This document shows positions 11,345-22,935 of a stretch of DNA of 64,000 bases, piece by piece. Numbering within the stretch: the first letter of the stretch is position 1; each line of letters begins with the position of its first letter. The translations under genes and the position numbers were made by a program. The DNA comes from Epiperipatus broadwayi (lineage: Eukaryota > Onychophora > Udeonychophora > Euonychophora > Peripatidae): assembly GCA_028023455.1 (NCBI GenBank), contig JAQFVV010012531.1, positions 806,001 through 870,000 of the forward strand, read 5' to 3'. The notes under the pieces are model-generated. The model made no database searches. It saw only the letters and a list, made by a program, of their open reading frames with translations, and was not told the DNA's origin.

Positions 11345-13140
11345 ATTTGTACTTATACGCTTATAAATAAAATCAGTAGTTATTGTATCATATCCACAAA
11401 AGCCAATGTGAATTGCAAACTAAATTTAGAAACATGAAATATTGTTTTTAGGAAATGTGTTGTAATATTTTTTAAACTGAACAAAGATAAATTTGTATCG
11501 TTCGTGCTCAGACCGCATACATGCAAAGCATTCACCAAGGCAGAATATTTGCAAATGTATCCTTCGGCCACTACTTCCCCAAGAATATTTGCAAATGCCA
11601 AAATCCATAAAGAAGGTGTACCATTAAGATTGATGATCGACTTTGGTGGAGTACACTACTACAAAGCGGCCAAGATCATAAATCAAGTTCAAACAACGGG
11701 ATATGGAGATTACGATATCAAATCTTCATTTGATTTCGTGAATAAATTGAGAGAGGCACATCCAGATCAACATACAAGAATGACTGCACTTGATGTAGCT
11801 GAGCTTTATGGATCCATAGACAGGCCGAAATCGATTATTGTAGTCAGAGAAGCTCTAACCAATCATGGAATGGATCTAGAACGTGTTAAATTTGTTGTGG
11901 CTGTACTAGAATGGATGAACCGTAATATTTATGCGGTGTTCAATAATGAATGGTTTCATATGCTTAACGGATGGCCGATGGGTCTCCCAATGAGTGGGAT
12001 TATCACCAGTCTGGTAATGAATGCCTACGAACGAATTATTTTGCCTATACATGAATAATAGATTGGTTATGTACACCAGATATGTAGATGATATTTTTAT
12101 TGCTGCTCCGGAAGAAACTATGGATGATATTAAAAATGATCTCACTATGGCATCAGGCCTTACAATAAATGTTAATCATGCAGAAGCACTAAACAGCATC
12201 AAATATTTGGATCTGCAAGTAACGATTGAAGCAGACCATTTTTATTATAAAATGAACATTAAGCCAATTCATATTAGAGGCCATATACATCATTCATCAA
12301 ATACACCTGAGATTCATAAATTTGCTGGCCTCAAAGCATTTTTATATAGAAACGACTGTCTGTGTAGTTTTGAAAATGACAAGAGAAACAACATTGAAAT
12401 TTACAGAAATGATCTTATTAAGGCCCAATATAACCCTCGGATTATTGATAGGATAATTGTGAAATTCAAAAGAAGGCATAATCGGATTAGACAGCAAGAT
12501 AAACCTAGGATTTTATTACCATATATTCGTAATATTTACGATAAAATGCGTGAGATCTTCCGTTCGGAATTTTGTGTATGTTTTAGATCGCCCCCTAACT
12601 TGAATAGATGTTTAAATAATACTAAAGATTTCATTCCTCCGATTCATGCACAACAGGCAGTCTACAAAATTGCATGCAGAGAACATAATTGTCAGGCTGC
12701 ATATTATGGAGAAATGAAAGCATCCATTCAGGTTAGATTGTCCCAGCATATATACTCATATAATAGAGCTATGGCTGATTCATCCCACCCGTCAATATTT
12801 GTACATACAGCATGCAATTGCTGTGGGTCATGTATGCAAGCTGGATGAACCTAAAATTATGTGTAGAGAACGAAGTGATCTGAGAAGAAAAGTTAAAGAG
12901 GCATTTTTTATTATTTCGGACGAGCACGCACTGAATAAGAGAGAATCGTTTTATGTTTTATCAAAGAAGTGGCATGCTGAAGTGCTTTAATCCTCATTTG
13001 CATATTAGCCTATATTATTTTATATATTTGCATATTAGTATACTGTTTGAAAATTGTGTTGTCCTTGATAATGAAGGGTAAGCCTTTGAAAACGTTCGGA
13101 TAATTTATTTGTTGATATTTATCTATATATCATAGTTTAT
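11345..13140 (+). mobile_element. 5'-truncated Penelope-like retroelement
   Basis: The coding part runs from about 11460 to 12990, and a 3' terminal region follows to about 13140. That region has gcatatta motifs and an AAGG/CCTT hairpin followed by tgaaaac. The same layout (coding tail, tttgcatat, hairpin, gaaa) is seen in the small PLE at 573-1145. The 5' end lacks the N-terminal region expected of a full PLE, so the copy is truncated. It lies on the same strand as Rab8 and just past its stop codon, so it may be carried in the Rab8 3' UTR. Start and end are approximate. Confidence 0.75.
11489..12990 (+). pseudogene. Penelope-like reverse transcriptase with GIY-YIG endonuclease, frameshifted
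   Basis: Domains in order: an RT finger/palm region with AKIHKEGVPLR, then IKSSFDFVNKL, then the first catalytic region (MTALDVAELYGSI), then GWPMGLPMSGI. After a frameshift near 12040 comes the catalytic TRYVDDIF (12076-12100). Downstream is a connector and then the GIY-YIG endonuclease core, with VYKIACREHN and AYYGEM in place of the consensus GIY and YIG, followed by QVRLSQH. A second frameshift near 12830 leads to the CRERSDLRRKVKEAFF tail. The order RT then GIY-YIG is diagnostic of Penelope-like elements. Two frameshifts and the missing N-terminus make this copy inactive as it stands. Confidence 0.9.
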
Positions 13141-13769
13141 TGTTTGAGTTATATTTTGGAATTAATGTGTGTATTTATTTTAACGTATTTAAATATTTTT
13201 TAAGGTAAACTGAGTTATATGGAAATTATAAATAATGACATTCGTTGTAATATTTGTATTCTTTGATTTAGTCATTTCATATTCAGCATTACAACAGAAA
13301 TTGTTTATGTTATGTTAGTATAACATAAAGACCAGTTGTTGAATTTTTTTATTTTCTCAAAATACTACATTTTCATTAGTTCTAAAAATGTTTTTAATAA
13401 TTATTAAGCTAAAAAAATAATTTGTTTTGTCATCATTTAAACTGAAGGTTGTTGTATAAAAAAATACTTGTATTATTTATACCTTAATTTATTTGCCTCA
13501 ATTTATTTATGTTTAATCATTGTTTAAAAGATATTGTGAGTGTTTAACATTATTAATTTAGAGTCTGTGTTACATGTAATGCATTCTAATATCATATCTT
13601 TTAATTAAAGAATAGCATTGGTATTATTTTAATTAAATGGTATATTATTGAATAAATCAAAACATCTTGAATTAGTGCTTGATAAGACAATTACATCAAT
13701 ATTTAGAGAATTAAAGGGCTTTGAAAAATGAAATCATTAATTTGAATTACTTAAATTACACTGCGATGT
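13141..13769. other. AT-rich non-coding DNA after the PLE
   Basis: No gene is seen. Part may be Rab8 3' UTR displaced by the Penelope-like insertion, but no polyadenylation site can be assigned with confidence because AATAAA-like strings are frequent in such AT-rich sequence. Confidence 0.4.
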
Positions 13770-14108
13770 AGAGAAGAAAATAAACTTTCGGTTATGCGCT
13801 TTTCATGAATTTAAATGCACTCAACATAAACATCAGTTTAAAAAGCATAAGTATATCACTTATGCTTAGAACTTATCATTATATAAGCCAACCTTCACCA
13901 TAATGAAATCAAGGGGTTAACATATTTGCTGAAATCGGGGCTTTAACCTATTGTGTGCCTGATTTTAACACAGTGAGCAAAGATTGGCTTATATAATGAT
14001 AAGCTCTAAATATAAATGATCCACTTATGCTTTTTAAACTGATGCTTATGGGTGAGTGTGTAAAAATTCACGAAACCTCATGATCAAAAGTTTATTTCCT
14101 TTCCTATA
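13770..14108. repeat. Foldback element, about 340 bp
   Basis: Left arm 13770-13900 and right arm 13975-14108 are imperfect reverse complements. Matching blocks include gaaaataaacttt, atcagtttaaaaagcataag and ttatcattatataagccaa. There is no coding capacity and no clear target-site duplication. Confidence 0.75.
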
Positions 14109-16222
14109 TTTCATACGGAGTCAATAGCTATAGTCAATAGCTATATAAATAGACTATTTATTACATTAAATTAAATTGATAATCAAGTCTTACAAAAATG
14201 ATATTTCAGTATATGATTTGGGGATCGTTATTTGAATCTTAATATAGTTCAAAAAGATATATGTTAAACTATTTGCACGGTGCATAAGATGCATTCTATT
14301 AGAGTGAACTGTAATTATGTACATTTTGTCTTTGTTATTATATCTTTCTTTATTGTTATAGTCTGCATCATTGCTGTGAATTTTGATATAATGGACTGAA
14401 TTACTATCCGATTATAATACATTTCAAATCCAAATAACTTTATTTAAAAATATGTTCTCTTTTAATATTTAATAATTTAATATAGTCAAGAGACAGAAAT
14501 ACCCAACTAAATTCAAGTTTTGTTATATATAAGACCTTCTGATGAATGTGAACATTTTATACTATTTTTTTTTTAATGTTTATTTTTTTTATTTATTAAT
14601 TCCATTAAAAAGTGTGTGATGAAAAATATTCATCTTACATATTTAGCATGTGATTTTTGTTTAGACAGTTTAAATAATAACAAAATATCTGTAAAGGAAC
14701 CTACAGTTTCCAAACAGACAATAGATTCATTAGTTTTATCAAGTCTTTAATTCTGCTACTGTAACTGTAGATTTGTCATTCATTAACATTGTGATTAATA
14801 CTTTGTGTTTAAATTATATTTTATGAAGGAGATGTGCACTACAACCATGAGTTATTTTGAGATCAAAACCTGCTGACTATTGTTGAATTTGGGAAAAAAT
14901 TTGTTTGAAACTGCATAAGAAATCTGTTTTATATGCTATATAATTCTTTGATTGTAAATTATTGTTTGACCATCTAGAAAGGGGTCTTGATTTGAAATGA
15001 GTCTTAGATATGAAAACTATATTTTGAATTATTCACATGGGCCAATCTACTTAATAGCTTTTTATATATTTTCTGTTAAAGAGCAGAAAATCAATGCAAA
15101 AAAGTAGACTGAGTGTATTAATAATATTTCTCATGATAATATTTAATTGAACATCCAAAAATTACAGGGACAATGGTATTCACCAAGTAGAATATATTAG
15201 TGATCCCTGCCAGTTTTCCAAGATTATTTATAGAAATTGTTTCAGATCTAATCTTAGATAAACATAAAAAATAAGTTAATCCGTGATATAAGATTAATCT
15301 AACACAGGTTTTGAATTGTGTTTCAGTTTATTGTTGCAAAAAATTATATTCAGATTACAAGATTTTTCTCTGTTTAAATGAAATGCAGAGCATATTGTTT
15401 TTATTGGATTAGGAATAAGATTGCAGTCTTTGAAAAAGATTCCCAAACTTTTTATATTCTTATTGCGATGCTTTCCTGCTTCTGGAAATAATATCTTATG
15501 AAGTCAAACCAATGTAATTAGCATAGAGAAATTTGCTATATTCTGTATATAAAAAGATCACTAATGAATATATTAGCTGCTCTGTACAATTTTATATCTG
15601 CTATGATTATTATTTAGTATCATTTGAATTTTTCTATTGAAAAACATTTTGTCAAGTAAATTAACAGTCTCCCTGTTTTTAAGGATTTTAGAAAGTGTTA
15701 GATCATATTTTCCAAAAAGAGTCATAAGTTGAATTTAAATGAGTAAAGATTATCTAGTTTTTAATTTATTTTGAGTTTTTTTTTTTTTTTTTTTTTCAAG
15801 ATAAAACTTGTTTCAGCAATTTCTTCCTGTTCTAAAGTCAACCAGCTCTATAAGTAAATAGCTGTCAACAATTGGAAAAATTATTGTCAATATAATTATT
15901 TCAAACAGCTTACAGAGAATACATAATAATGATATTGGATGAAACATTGTGAACTTATTTGATTTCATTTACTTTTATGCCAAATTTTTCAAATAATTTT
16001 TGTATTACGGTTTTACCAACCACACTTTGTTTTTAGGTTCTAAATTTTTTAGAAATTCTGAAAATATGCTATTAGCTCCTGGAGTCTTTCCTGGTTTATA
16101 ATTACTAGTTTACTAGTTTTATGAGATTGATATTAGAGAAGCATTGTGAGAAGGAATTTTGCTATTTTGCCCTAGTAATGCTTTTTTTCTCATTTTATTA
16201 ATCTTGGTTTATTATTTTATAA
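14109..16222. other. Non-coding DNA without recognisable features
   Basis: No protein, RNA gene or terminal repeat is recognised. There is a T run of about 21 bases at 15776-15796. Unique genomic DNA or very old repeats are both possible. Confidence 0.4.
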
Positions 16223-16820
16223 GGCGCAGACGGTATTGAAATTAAACTGAGAGAGTGCAAATTTCTCAAGCGCTTATGACTACCAACAGCCAATCAGATC
16301 TTAAGCACTGGGACAGAGAATTTAACAAGAAAAGAGTGGTTCCCACCCTCTTCTTTACTTGTCTTTCTATATATCCAAGCCAGTCCACAGTACTTATATC
16401 TGAAAGCGTGAATCTTAAATATCATCACACTTAATTAACCGAGTTCAAATTATAAACACACAGCATGAAATCTTTCGATTTACTACGCAGTAGTTTTTCG
16501 ATGTTATAACTTTGCAGCAATATATGTAAGTAATATTATTTTATAAAGCGCAGATGGTATGAACTACTGCATAGTAAATCGAAAGATTTCACGCTGTGTG
16601 TTTATAATTTGAACTCAGTTAATTAAGTGTGATGATATTTAAGATTTATGCTTTCAGATATAAGTACTTTGGACTGGCTTGGATATATAGAAAGACAAGT
16701 AAAGAAGAGAGTGGGAACCACTCTTTTCTTGTTAAATTCTCTGTCCCAGTGCTTAAGATCTGTTTGGCTGTTGGTAGTCATAAGCACTTGAGAAATTTGC
16801 ACATTCTCAGTTTAATTTTA
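16223..16820. mobile_element. Foldback element, family with tatatagaaagacaag core (copy 1)
   Basis: Arms of about 265 bp (16240-16505 and 16555-16818) are inverted copies that look about 95% identical by eye, around a spacer near 16506-16554. The ends carry ataaRgcgcagaYggtat. Each arm has a conserved block, ttggatatatagaaagacaa, followed by gtaaagaagag. Three more units of the same family lie at 62572-63396. No coding frame longer than a shadow is present. High arm identity suggests recent insertion or gene conversion. Confidence 0.85.
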
Positions 16821-17243
16821 ATCTTAGTTTAAAAGTCTGATACATATGACTGGCAATCCTATTAACAGTAACAGTAATAGTTCTTTTAGAGATATTTTTA
16901 CAACTACAAAGCTTACTTAAAAGTAACCAGACCTTTTGATTAGGTCTTATAATGTTTTGTTTTCTCATAATCTTTAGTTTTATTTGTAGCATCAGCCAAT
17001 GATTTAATAAGTTTATCAGCAAATTCCAGATTTTTGATAGATGAACATGGATTATACAAGAGTAGTGCTAGTTTTGTTCCAGTCTGGAATGAAATGCTTT
17101 TCATATTCTTGAGAGATCAGATTCTTTCATCATTGTTGTTATGAGTTTGATAAATTTATTTTAGCAAGAGAAAATCTGAGAGATTCTATTAATATTTCAT
17201 TCAAGATGTCTAATACCTTGATTTATGCTTTTATTGGGAAATG
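16821..17243. other. Possible decayed coding sequence on the minus strand
   Basis: The minus strand has a 71-codon open stretch (16807-17022) with protein-like composition, including NQKVWLLLSKLCSCKN, but I do not recognise a family. It lies in line with other minus-strand remnants at 17399-17555 and 18780-20350, so all may be fragments of one decayed element. Confidence 0.3.
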
Positions 17244-17350
17244 GCCCATTCAATGTCAGTAGATCAGCAAGTAATGTGGAATCTTTTTTTTTTTTTTTGC
17301 CCATTCAACGTCAGTAGATCAGCAAATAATGTAGAACCCTTTTTTTTTTT
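17244..17350. repeat. Imperfect tandem duplication with 55-bp period
   Basis: gcccattcaaYgtcagtaga followed by tcagcaaRtaatgtRgaaYc and a T run occurs at 17244 and again at 17299. Copies end in poly-T tracts of 17 and about 10 bases. Confidence 0.85.
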
Positions 17351-17563
17351 GGCTAAAAGTACAGAAAGTGTAGTAAAATCTGAAAGAGAAAGATGGGGTC
17401 AATTTTTATTGAGAGGATTGTAAATATTGTATACATAAAAATTATCTTTTAAACTATCTTTAATAGAAGTTATTTGCTTTACAAGATGGTATGAAGTAAA
17501 GGTGGTCATCCCTTGCTTAGAATGCATTTTTCCAAGTGTCATTGCACTTTGGGTTGAATAATT

Positions 17564-18757
17564 GGTTGTCGTCGATGAGCAACCATATCCCACTGGATGG
17601 CGCAGTTATCACGCTTAAACTATAAAATATGATCATTCACGGGCCGTTAATTATAATCATTTTGATGTGTTTTTTGTAATGCGAAAATAAAAACAAAAGA
17701 AAATCGTCTTTTTTAAATATTATTTAATTTTAAATATTATTTTTTATTAACGTATACAAATTAAATGATAATAATAAATGTAAAATAAAATAAACAAATT
17801 ACAATTTGATTCGTCTTTTTTAGTTTTCTTTTTATTAGAAAAATCAATTTTCTATCGGAGATTTTTTTACTGGGGTTACGGCTTTTTTTTTTGTTGTTGT
17901 TTACCGCTATTTTTTATTTCAAATAGAATGACAACTAAAAGTAAAAGTTGTTACGGTTAGCTTTAGGGTTAGTTTAGGGTTAGCTTTAGGGTTAGGTTTA
18001 CGGTTAAAATAAAAAATATCAAAATCGTATTTTTGTAAATATTTTTTTTTACTAACATCTATAAAATAAATGATAACAATAAACGTAAACTATATTCAAC
18101 AAAGTATAACAGTAGTCGGAGAAAAGAAAGAAACTAAAACTTTTTTAAACAACGACAAATATATATATAAAATGTTTATAATATATGCTTTTTATGACAT
18201 TTAAAAAAACAGTGTACAATTGTACTTTTCTTACTGGATATTTTTGTGTTAACGCTCTTTTTTATTTCAAAAATATACACACGGTACAATCTTAAAATGT
18301 CTCGTGGAAATGTTATGAACAGTACGTTACTTGACGCGTTACCTAATTCCAATTCACTTTATACATATATCTCGTCAACATTTACTACTTAAAACTTCAA
18401 TACACTACGGTGTAAAAAGTCTGTTAATTATTACTTTACAAAATCTGAACATTTCAATACTTTAAAATAAAAAAAAATCCAATGAAAATGACATTTCCAT
18501 CCAATTAAAAAAAACACACCCTCTCCCCCAGCCGTAACCATTTTATAAACTGTGCGAATTGGGAAAATGTATTTGCTGCGTAAACATACATGCTGTACTG
18601 CGACGTGACATAGCGGCCTGCAATCTGTAGTACAACAAAAAAGTTGTATTATAGAAAAATCGGGTTCGAACGTGTCGGCCGCGGAAACGGCATTTTTATG
18701 TGTTTTAGCGCGAAAACAACGCCATCCAGTAGGATATGGTGGCTCATCGACGACAAC
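17564..18757. mobile_element. MULE-like non-autonomous DNA transposon with 9-bp TSD
   Basis: Terminal inverted repeats of about 40 bp: the left end reads gttgtcgtcgatgagc and continues to actggatggcg, and the right end is its reverse complement (18718-18757) with few mismatches. The direct repeat tgaataatt flanks both sides (17555-17563 and 18758-18766). A 9-10 bp TSD is typical of Mutator-like elements. There is no transposase. The 1.19-kb interior is richer in CpG than its surroundings and contains a telomere-like tract. The superfamily is inferred only from TSD length. Confidence 0.75.
17957..18001 (+). repeat. Telomere-like repeat tract
   Basis: Degenerate copies of ttaggg spaced as ttagctttagggttag repeat about four times, ending ggtttacggtt. 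The animal telomere motif TTAGGG is embedded, but the array is short and irregular and lies inside a transposable element. Confidence 0.7.
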
Positions 18758-18779
18758 TGAATAATTATTGTGAAGAGGA

Positions 18780-20518
18780 TGTTTTTTTTTTAGATTTTGA
18801 AATACTCAATGTTAAGTTCAAGTAAGTTTCTTGCAGTTTCTAAATGAACAGAAGATTGCTTTATAAAAAATGTACCTGGAAGATGAGTTGTTTAATGGTT
18901 GCCAATAAAAAGTAATGGTTTTTCATTTTGAGATTGTAAGATCCTCACCTCTATAGTTCTAGTGTGATTATTCACTGTAATACTGCTGGAATTCACATCA
19001 ATTTGAGTTATATGGTTTCATAATGTGTTGTCTTTAATTATTTCATCAAGATAATATCTGATTTCTATGTAGAGACACTTCATTTCACATACTCTTATCC
19101 TAATACCTGGTCTATGTAGGAAGACTGCAGGAAAATTCAACCATACACCTGAATTGAAGGGAATTTGCTTGGGAATTTGTAAGAAATTCAAACATTGGAA
19201 ATGATATCTGTGCCACAATCCATGAACCCTTGAGCTTAAAAGTCTGCAATTCTAATATTGTATTTGACCTGCAATACAAATAAAATAATTAAATGGTCTA
19301 TTATTTGGGTAATTCATAAGAAATTTGAGCATCAGGAATAATAAACTAAGCTGCAATCTATGGATCTTAGGCACCACAATCTGCCATTCTACCATTACAC
19401 CAAACTATTCAGAACAGTTTTATTGTGTATTGAGGATATATAATATAATTCATTGTTCCAAGTTAGATATATTTCAGCTTACACATAAATTGTGGATGAT
19501 CTACTTATGCAAGTATGTGTAATTTTAATGCTGTTAAAACACACGATGTGTATATAATTTTTTTTTTAATTCTATATTTATATGATATATATTTATATAT
19601 TGGGATTAGGACAAAATAATGGAAATAATACTATAATTGTTTTATTTATAGGTAAAATTCTAAGGAGTTGGTAGGGAGCCTCTGACAGAAAATTGAGATA
19701 AGGGTCATTAGGCTGTGGAAAAATATTTAATATTAGTTACCTGGTTATCTGGAATGTCAGTATCCGATATTGATGAATTATTTAATGTTTCAGAATTGAC
19801 ATTCTCTACGATAATGTTTATATTCACAAAAATGGAAAATGAAATTCAGTAAAACCAATTGGTATTAGAAATTAATGCTTGCTGAGAGAGATTTTGTGAA
19901 TATTATATGATCAAAGATCCTAAACAATAAATTGGAATAGTGTAATATATGCTAATCAAATAATCTGTTGAGTGCTTCACAGAGCAAACCTCTACTGTTG
20001 AGCTATTATTTAAATTCTATAATATGAAAGGAGTGGTGTTATAAATATTTCAAATGAAGTGGATGAATTATAATGTGAATTTTTAGTTGCTTAAGAAATC
20101 ATATAATAATCAAGGTAGCCTATCAGTCAGATTTTTGACTGTCTTGATTTAGATATTCTTATCATAGCATTCATCTTTTTTTTTTTTCAATCATCACTTT
20201 CATAGATGCATTACGACCACTGACAAATTTGAATATTTTGGGGGCTGGATTATCTGGCACAAACATTGTTTCAACAATATAATCGGCCTCCAAGATGATA
20301 GCATTCAATTCACATAATCCTCTCAAATAAATATTGATTTGAGGAAGATGTTATATATTATATACAATCTCAAAGTGTAATCTTATTAATTAATACTGAG
20401 TCTCTGTAAGTCATATCTTCTAATAAGATAATGTAGAGAGTTTGGGTTTTCATTTTTTGAAGAATTGCTTATTTTTTAAAATGATGAATATACATTAAAT
20501 AATTTCATTTCATGTAGA
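18780..20518. other. Non-coding DNA with decayed protein-like fragments
   Basis: Apart from the minus-strand remnants listed under 17399-20350 no gene is visible. A tract of 13 T at 20176-20188 interrupts the best of those fragments. Confidence 0.35.
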
Positions 20519-21012
20519 ATGTAAATAACTTTATCTTTCTTATTGCATTGCCAAATCCATATAATATTAATATCATCTATGTTCTATTTAAATGAAAGCT
20601 GGAAATTGTTCTGAAGAAGATTGCTGAGGCAATCGAAACTGTCAATAGTGGGTTGTAAAAAAGCATTGTAAAAAGTAATAAAGAACATAAATGATATTTA
20701 TATTATATGAATTGGCAATGCAATAAGAAAGATAAAGTTATAATACTTCATAAAGAAGATAAAGAATACTGGAAATAGATTTGAATAAAAAGAAGAAACA
20801 TAGATATATATATATATGAGTGGATGCATGGTGCATATAGGGAACATTAAGAATTTAATAGACTATGTAAAAAGCAGGAAAGTAAAGAAACAGTGTTCTA
20901 TTAAAATGAAAGATGGAAATTGTTCTGAAGAAGATTGCTGGGGCAATTGAAACTGTCAATAGTTGGTTGTAAAAAGTATTGTAAAAAATAATAAAGAACA
21001 TAGGTATTAATA
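20519..21012 (+). mobile_element. Small Penelope-like unit with direct terminal repeats
   Basis: A repeat of about 110 bp occurs twice in the same orientation (about 20578-20695 and 20895-21005). Shared blocks are ggaaattgttctgaagaaga, then a TTGC/GCAA hairpin, then cgaaactgtcaatagt or tgaaactgtcaatagt, ending gtaataaagaacata. The first copy is also flanked by an inverted pair: ctttatctttcttattgcat near 20529 and its reverse complement near 20722. Direct plus inverted terminal copies are typical of Penelope-like elements. Only about 200 bp of unrecognised sequence lies between the repeats. Confidence 0.6.
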
Positions 21013-22690
21013 TTATAGAATGTAAATAGTTTTTGATGCAAATGGTACTTTTACATTATTTTGTTCAGAAAGGATTTATATACAGTGAAGCTGCGAATCA
21101 CACTGTGCTTAACTATATAACTTAAATTATATGCTATTCAAAGAAAAATGTAAGGAAACAAATAAAAAAAATCATTTAAAATTCATAAATAGTATACTAT
21201 TTGGTAGCCATTTTTTCTTCTTTGAGTACTGTTATTCAAAAAAAAAAAAGTAAAATTTGTAAATAAATTTTACAATACACCACCCTTTTTTCTATATCAG
21301 AGTACTGTGAATGATTATGTATATTAATAAAATTTCTTCAATTTATAGTGAAAACATATACATTTTATTCTTCCTTTATTATTTTTTTCAAATTTGATAA
21401 TTAGTATTTTGTGTAATAATATATTTTAAACAAGCAAAACTCTCCATACAGTAGTAGTTTTGCCCGTTTTAATAACAGTTATGAGCAAGCATAAGAAATG
21501 GTGATCATGTAATGTTTTGTGGTTTAAGAATATATTTTCTGAGTATAATGCTAAAAGTTTTTCAAAATTTTAGAACATATTTAAAATTAATACTGATTTA
21601 AAATCATTAAAATAATTAGAAAGATTATAATTTCTTCATAAAGAGACAAAAGTTATTGTAAAAAAAAAAAAAAAAAGACTGTTGCCCAGAGCATATTTAA
21701 TAAGGTGAAAGTCATCCATTTCACTATTTATTTTAAAAATAAAAATGAGTTGTTTTTTTCTTATATACATAAAGGTGTTCTCTCAATTTATTAATAATTA
21801 TACTATTATTTTTAAAATACTGTATACCTGCAGTTCAGTAAATAATGTTTTCTATTCTAATCAGTGTTTATCAACAAAATGAGCTATTATGCACTATATG
21901 TTGAATAAAAGTGAGGGTTGGCTTGATACAAAATATAGCTTAGTTCACAATTCCACTGTATATATAAATTTCTTAGCATTAAAGTAGTATCTTGAACTAA
22001 TAGCTATTTGTTATAACAATGCCACTTTTAATTTATTAATTCTCACTGTGTTTATCAAGAAGTGCACTAACTTATACATTGTTCAAATGCAATTTCAGTC
22101 TATGTAATTTTTAAATTAACATTTCTAGCATTTGTCCTAGTTTCCATAAACAGTCAGAAAAAGAGACTTGTTTAACTAAAATATTTGTTGTAGAGATGAT
22201 TTGCATTTTTGCAGTTTCTTTTCACATATTATTTATGAAAATAAGAATGAATATTAACGTTATAATTTGAAAAAAAAAGTTGTGAAATTAATTGCATATT
22301 ATGCTGAAATGTAGAGTAGTTTTTTTTTATTATTTAATTTTGAAAAAGCCTCATTTTCTTATTTTGTTATTTTAATGAAGAATAAACATGAATTCCTTCC
22401 ACTACAGTCTACATAGTCAGTGGAACATACCTCACAAGTTTAGCTTTTATTATTCTGCTGTGTGAATACCTGAGTGCTCATGGCCATTATTTATGTATCC
22501 TCAGCCAATTGTATGAGTGTTGTTTAATAAGTAATTTCTTCTTAATTTTTTTATGCTTATTCTTTTTTGCATCATTTTATGTTTTAAATTAATTATTTTG
22601 TTGCTTTTTAAATCCATTATTGGGCTGTTTATATACTATTACATCTTATAAATTTGAAATATTAGCAACTATTTTAATAAGAAACATTTT
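21013..22690. other. Non-coding DNA
   Basis: No gene is seen. Holds A runs at 21238-21249 and 21660-21676 and the fragment of a foldback family noted separately. Confidence 0.4.
21428..21530 (-). repeat. Fragment of the foldback family found at 5.7 kb
   Basis: The block aaactctccatacagtagta followed by gttttgccc and taataacagttatgagcaag matches the left end of the element at 5661-6143, here with a short hairpin replacing most of the arms. The outer tail atggtgatcatgtaatgttt corresponds to the asymmetric end of that family. Confidence 0.75.
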
Positions 22691-22691
22691 T

Positions 22692-22935
22692 CTAAAATTC
22701 GGGGAGGGGGGGGTTAAGGGTACACAAGTGGAAAAAAGTTAGGAACCCGTGGTTGTAATTAATCTTTAAAAAGATTGCTTCCAACTGCAGTGGAGGGGGA
22801 GGAAAGAAATCGCTGAAGAAGAAATAAAGAAGTTTTTTAAACATATATTACACCCAATTTCTTTCTATGTGGGAGGAGAAAGAAATCTGGGGAAATTTTA
22901 TTTTCTCCTAGTTTTAGATTTGGAGGGGGGGGGGA
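22692..22935. repeat. G-rich tracts and a possible solitary hAT end
   Basis: ggggaggggggggtt near 22701 and a ten-G run near 22922 stand out in AT-rich DNA. Between them, ggtacacaagtggaaaaaag then ttaggaacccgtgg resembles the right end of the hAT element at 30311-30343 (ggtacacaggtgttgaaagt, then ttgggaa). It may be a decayed solo hAT end. The support is weak. Confidence 0.35.

Larger units (their letters stand above)
17399..20350 (-). pseudogene. Unidentified decayed minus-strand coding remnants, split by a MULE-like insert
   Basis: Several open, protein-like minus-strand segments lie in line. One at 20190-20350 is about 50 codons and contains INIYLRGLCELNAIILEAD and VPDNPAPKIFKFVSGR. One at 19018-19260 contains FNSGVWLNFPAVFLHRPG. 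One at 18790-18980 contains TRTIEVRILQSQNEKPLLF. One at 17399-17555 contains GMTTFTSYHLVKQITSIKD. Stops and frameshifts separate them, and the insert at 17564-18757 interrupts them. I do not recognise the family. A decayed transposon protein is the most likely explanation, but a host pseudogene cannot be excluded. Confidence 0.35.

Noticed and set aside
14525-14545. Hammerhead ribozyme from ctgatga
   Set aside because: No stem II and GAAA partner follows at the right spacing; isolated CTGATGA strings are expected by chance.
16629-16832. 67-codon open frame in the foldback at 16.2 kb
   Set aside because: It lies in an inverted arm, is not maintained in the related units at 63 kb, and has no motif.
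17957-18001. True telomere or subtelomere
   Set aside because: The tract is short, degenerate and enclosed in a TSD-bounded transposon; unique sequence and a host gene lie on the same segment.
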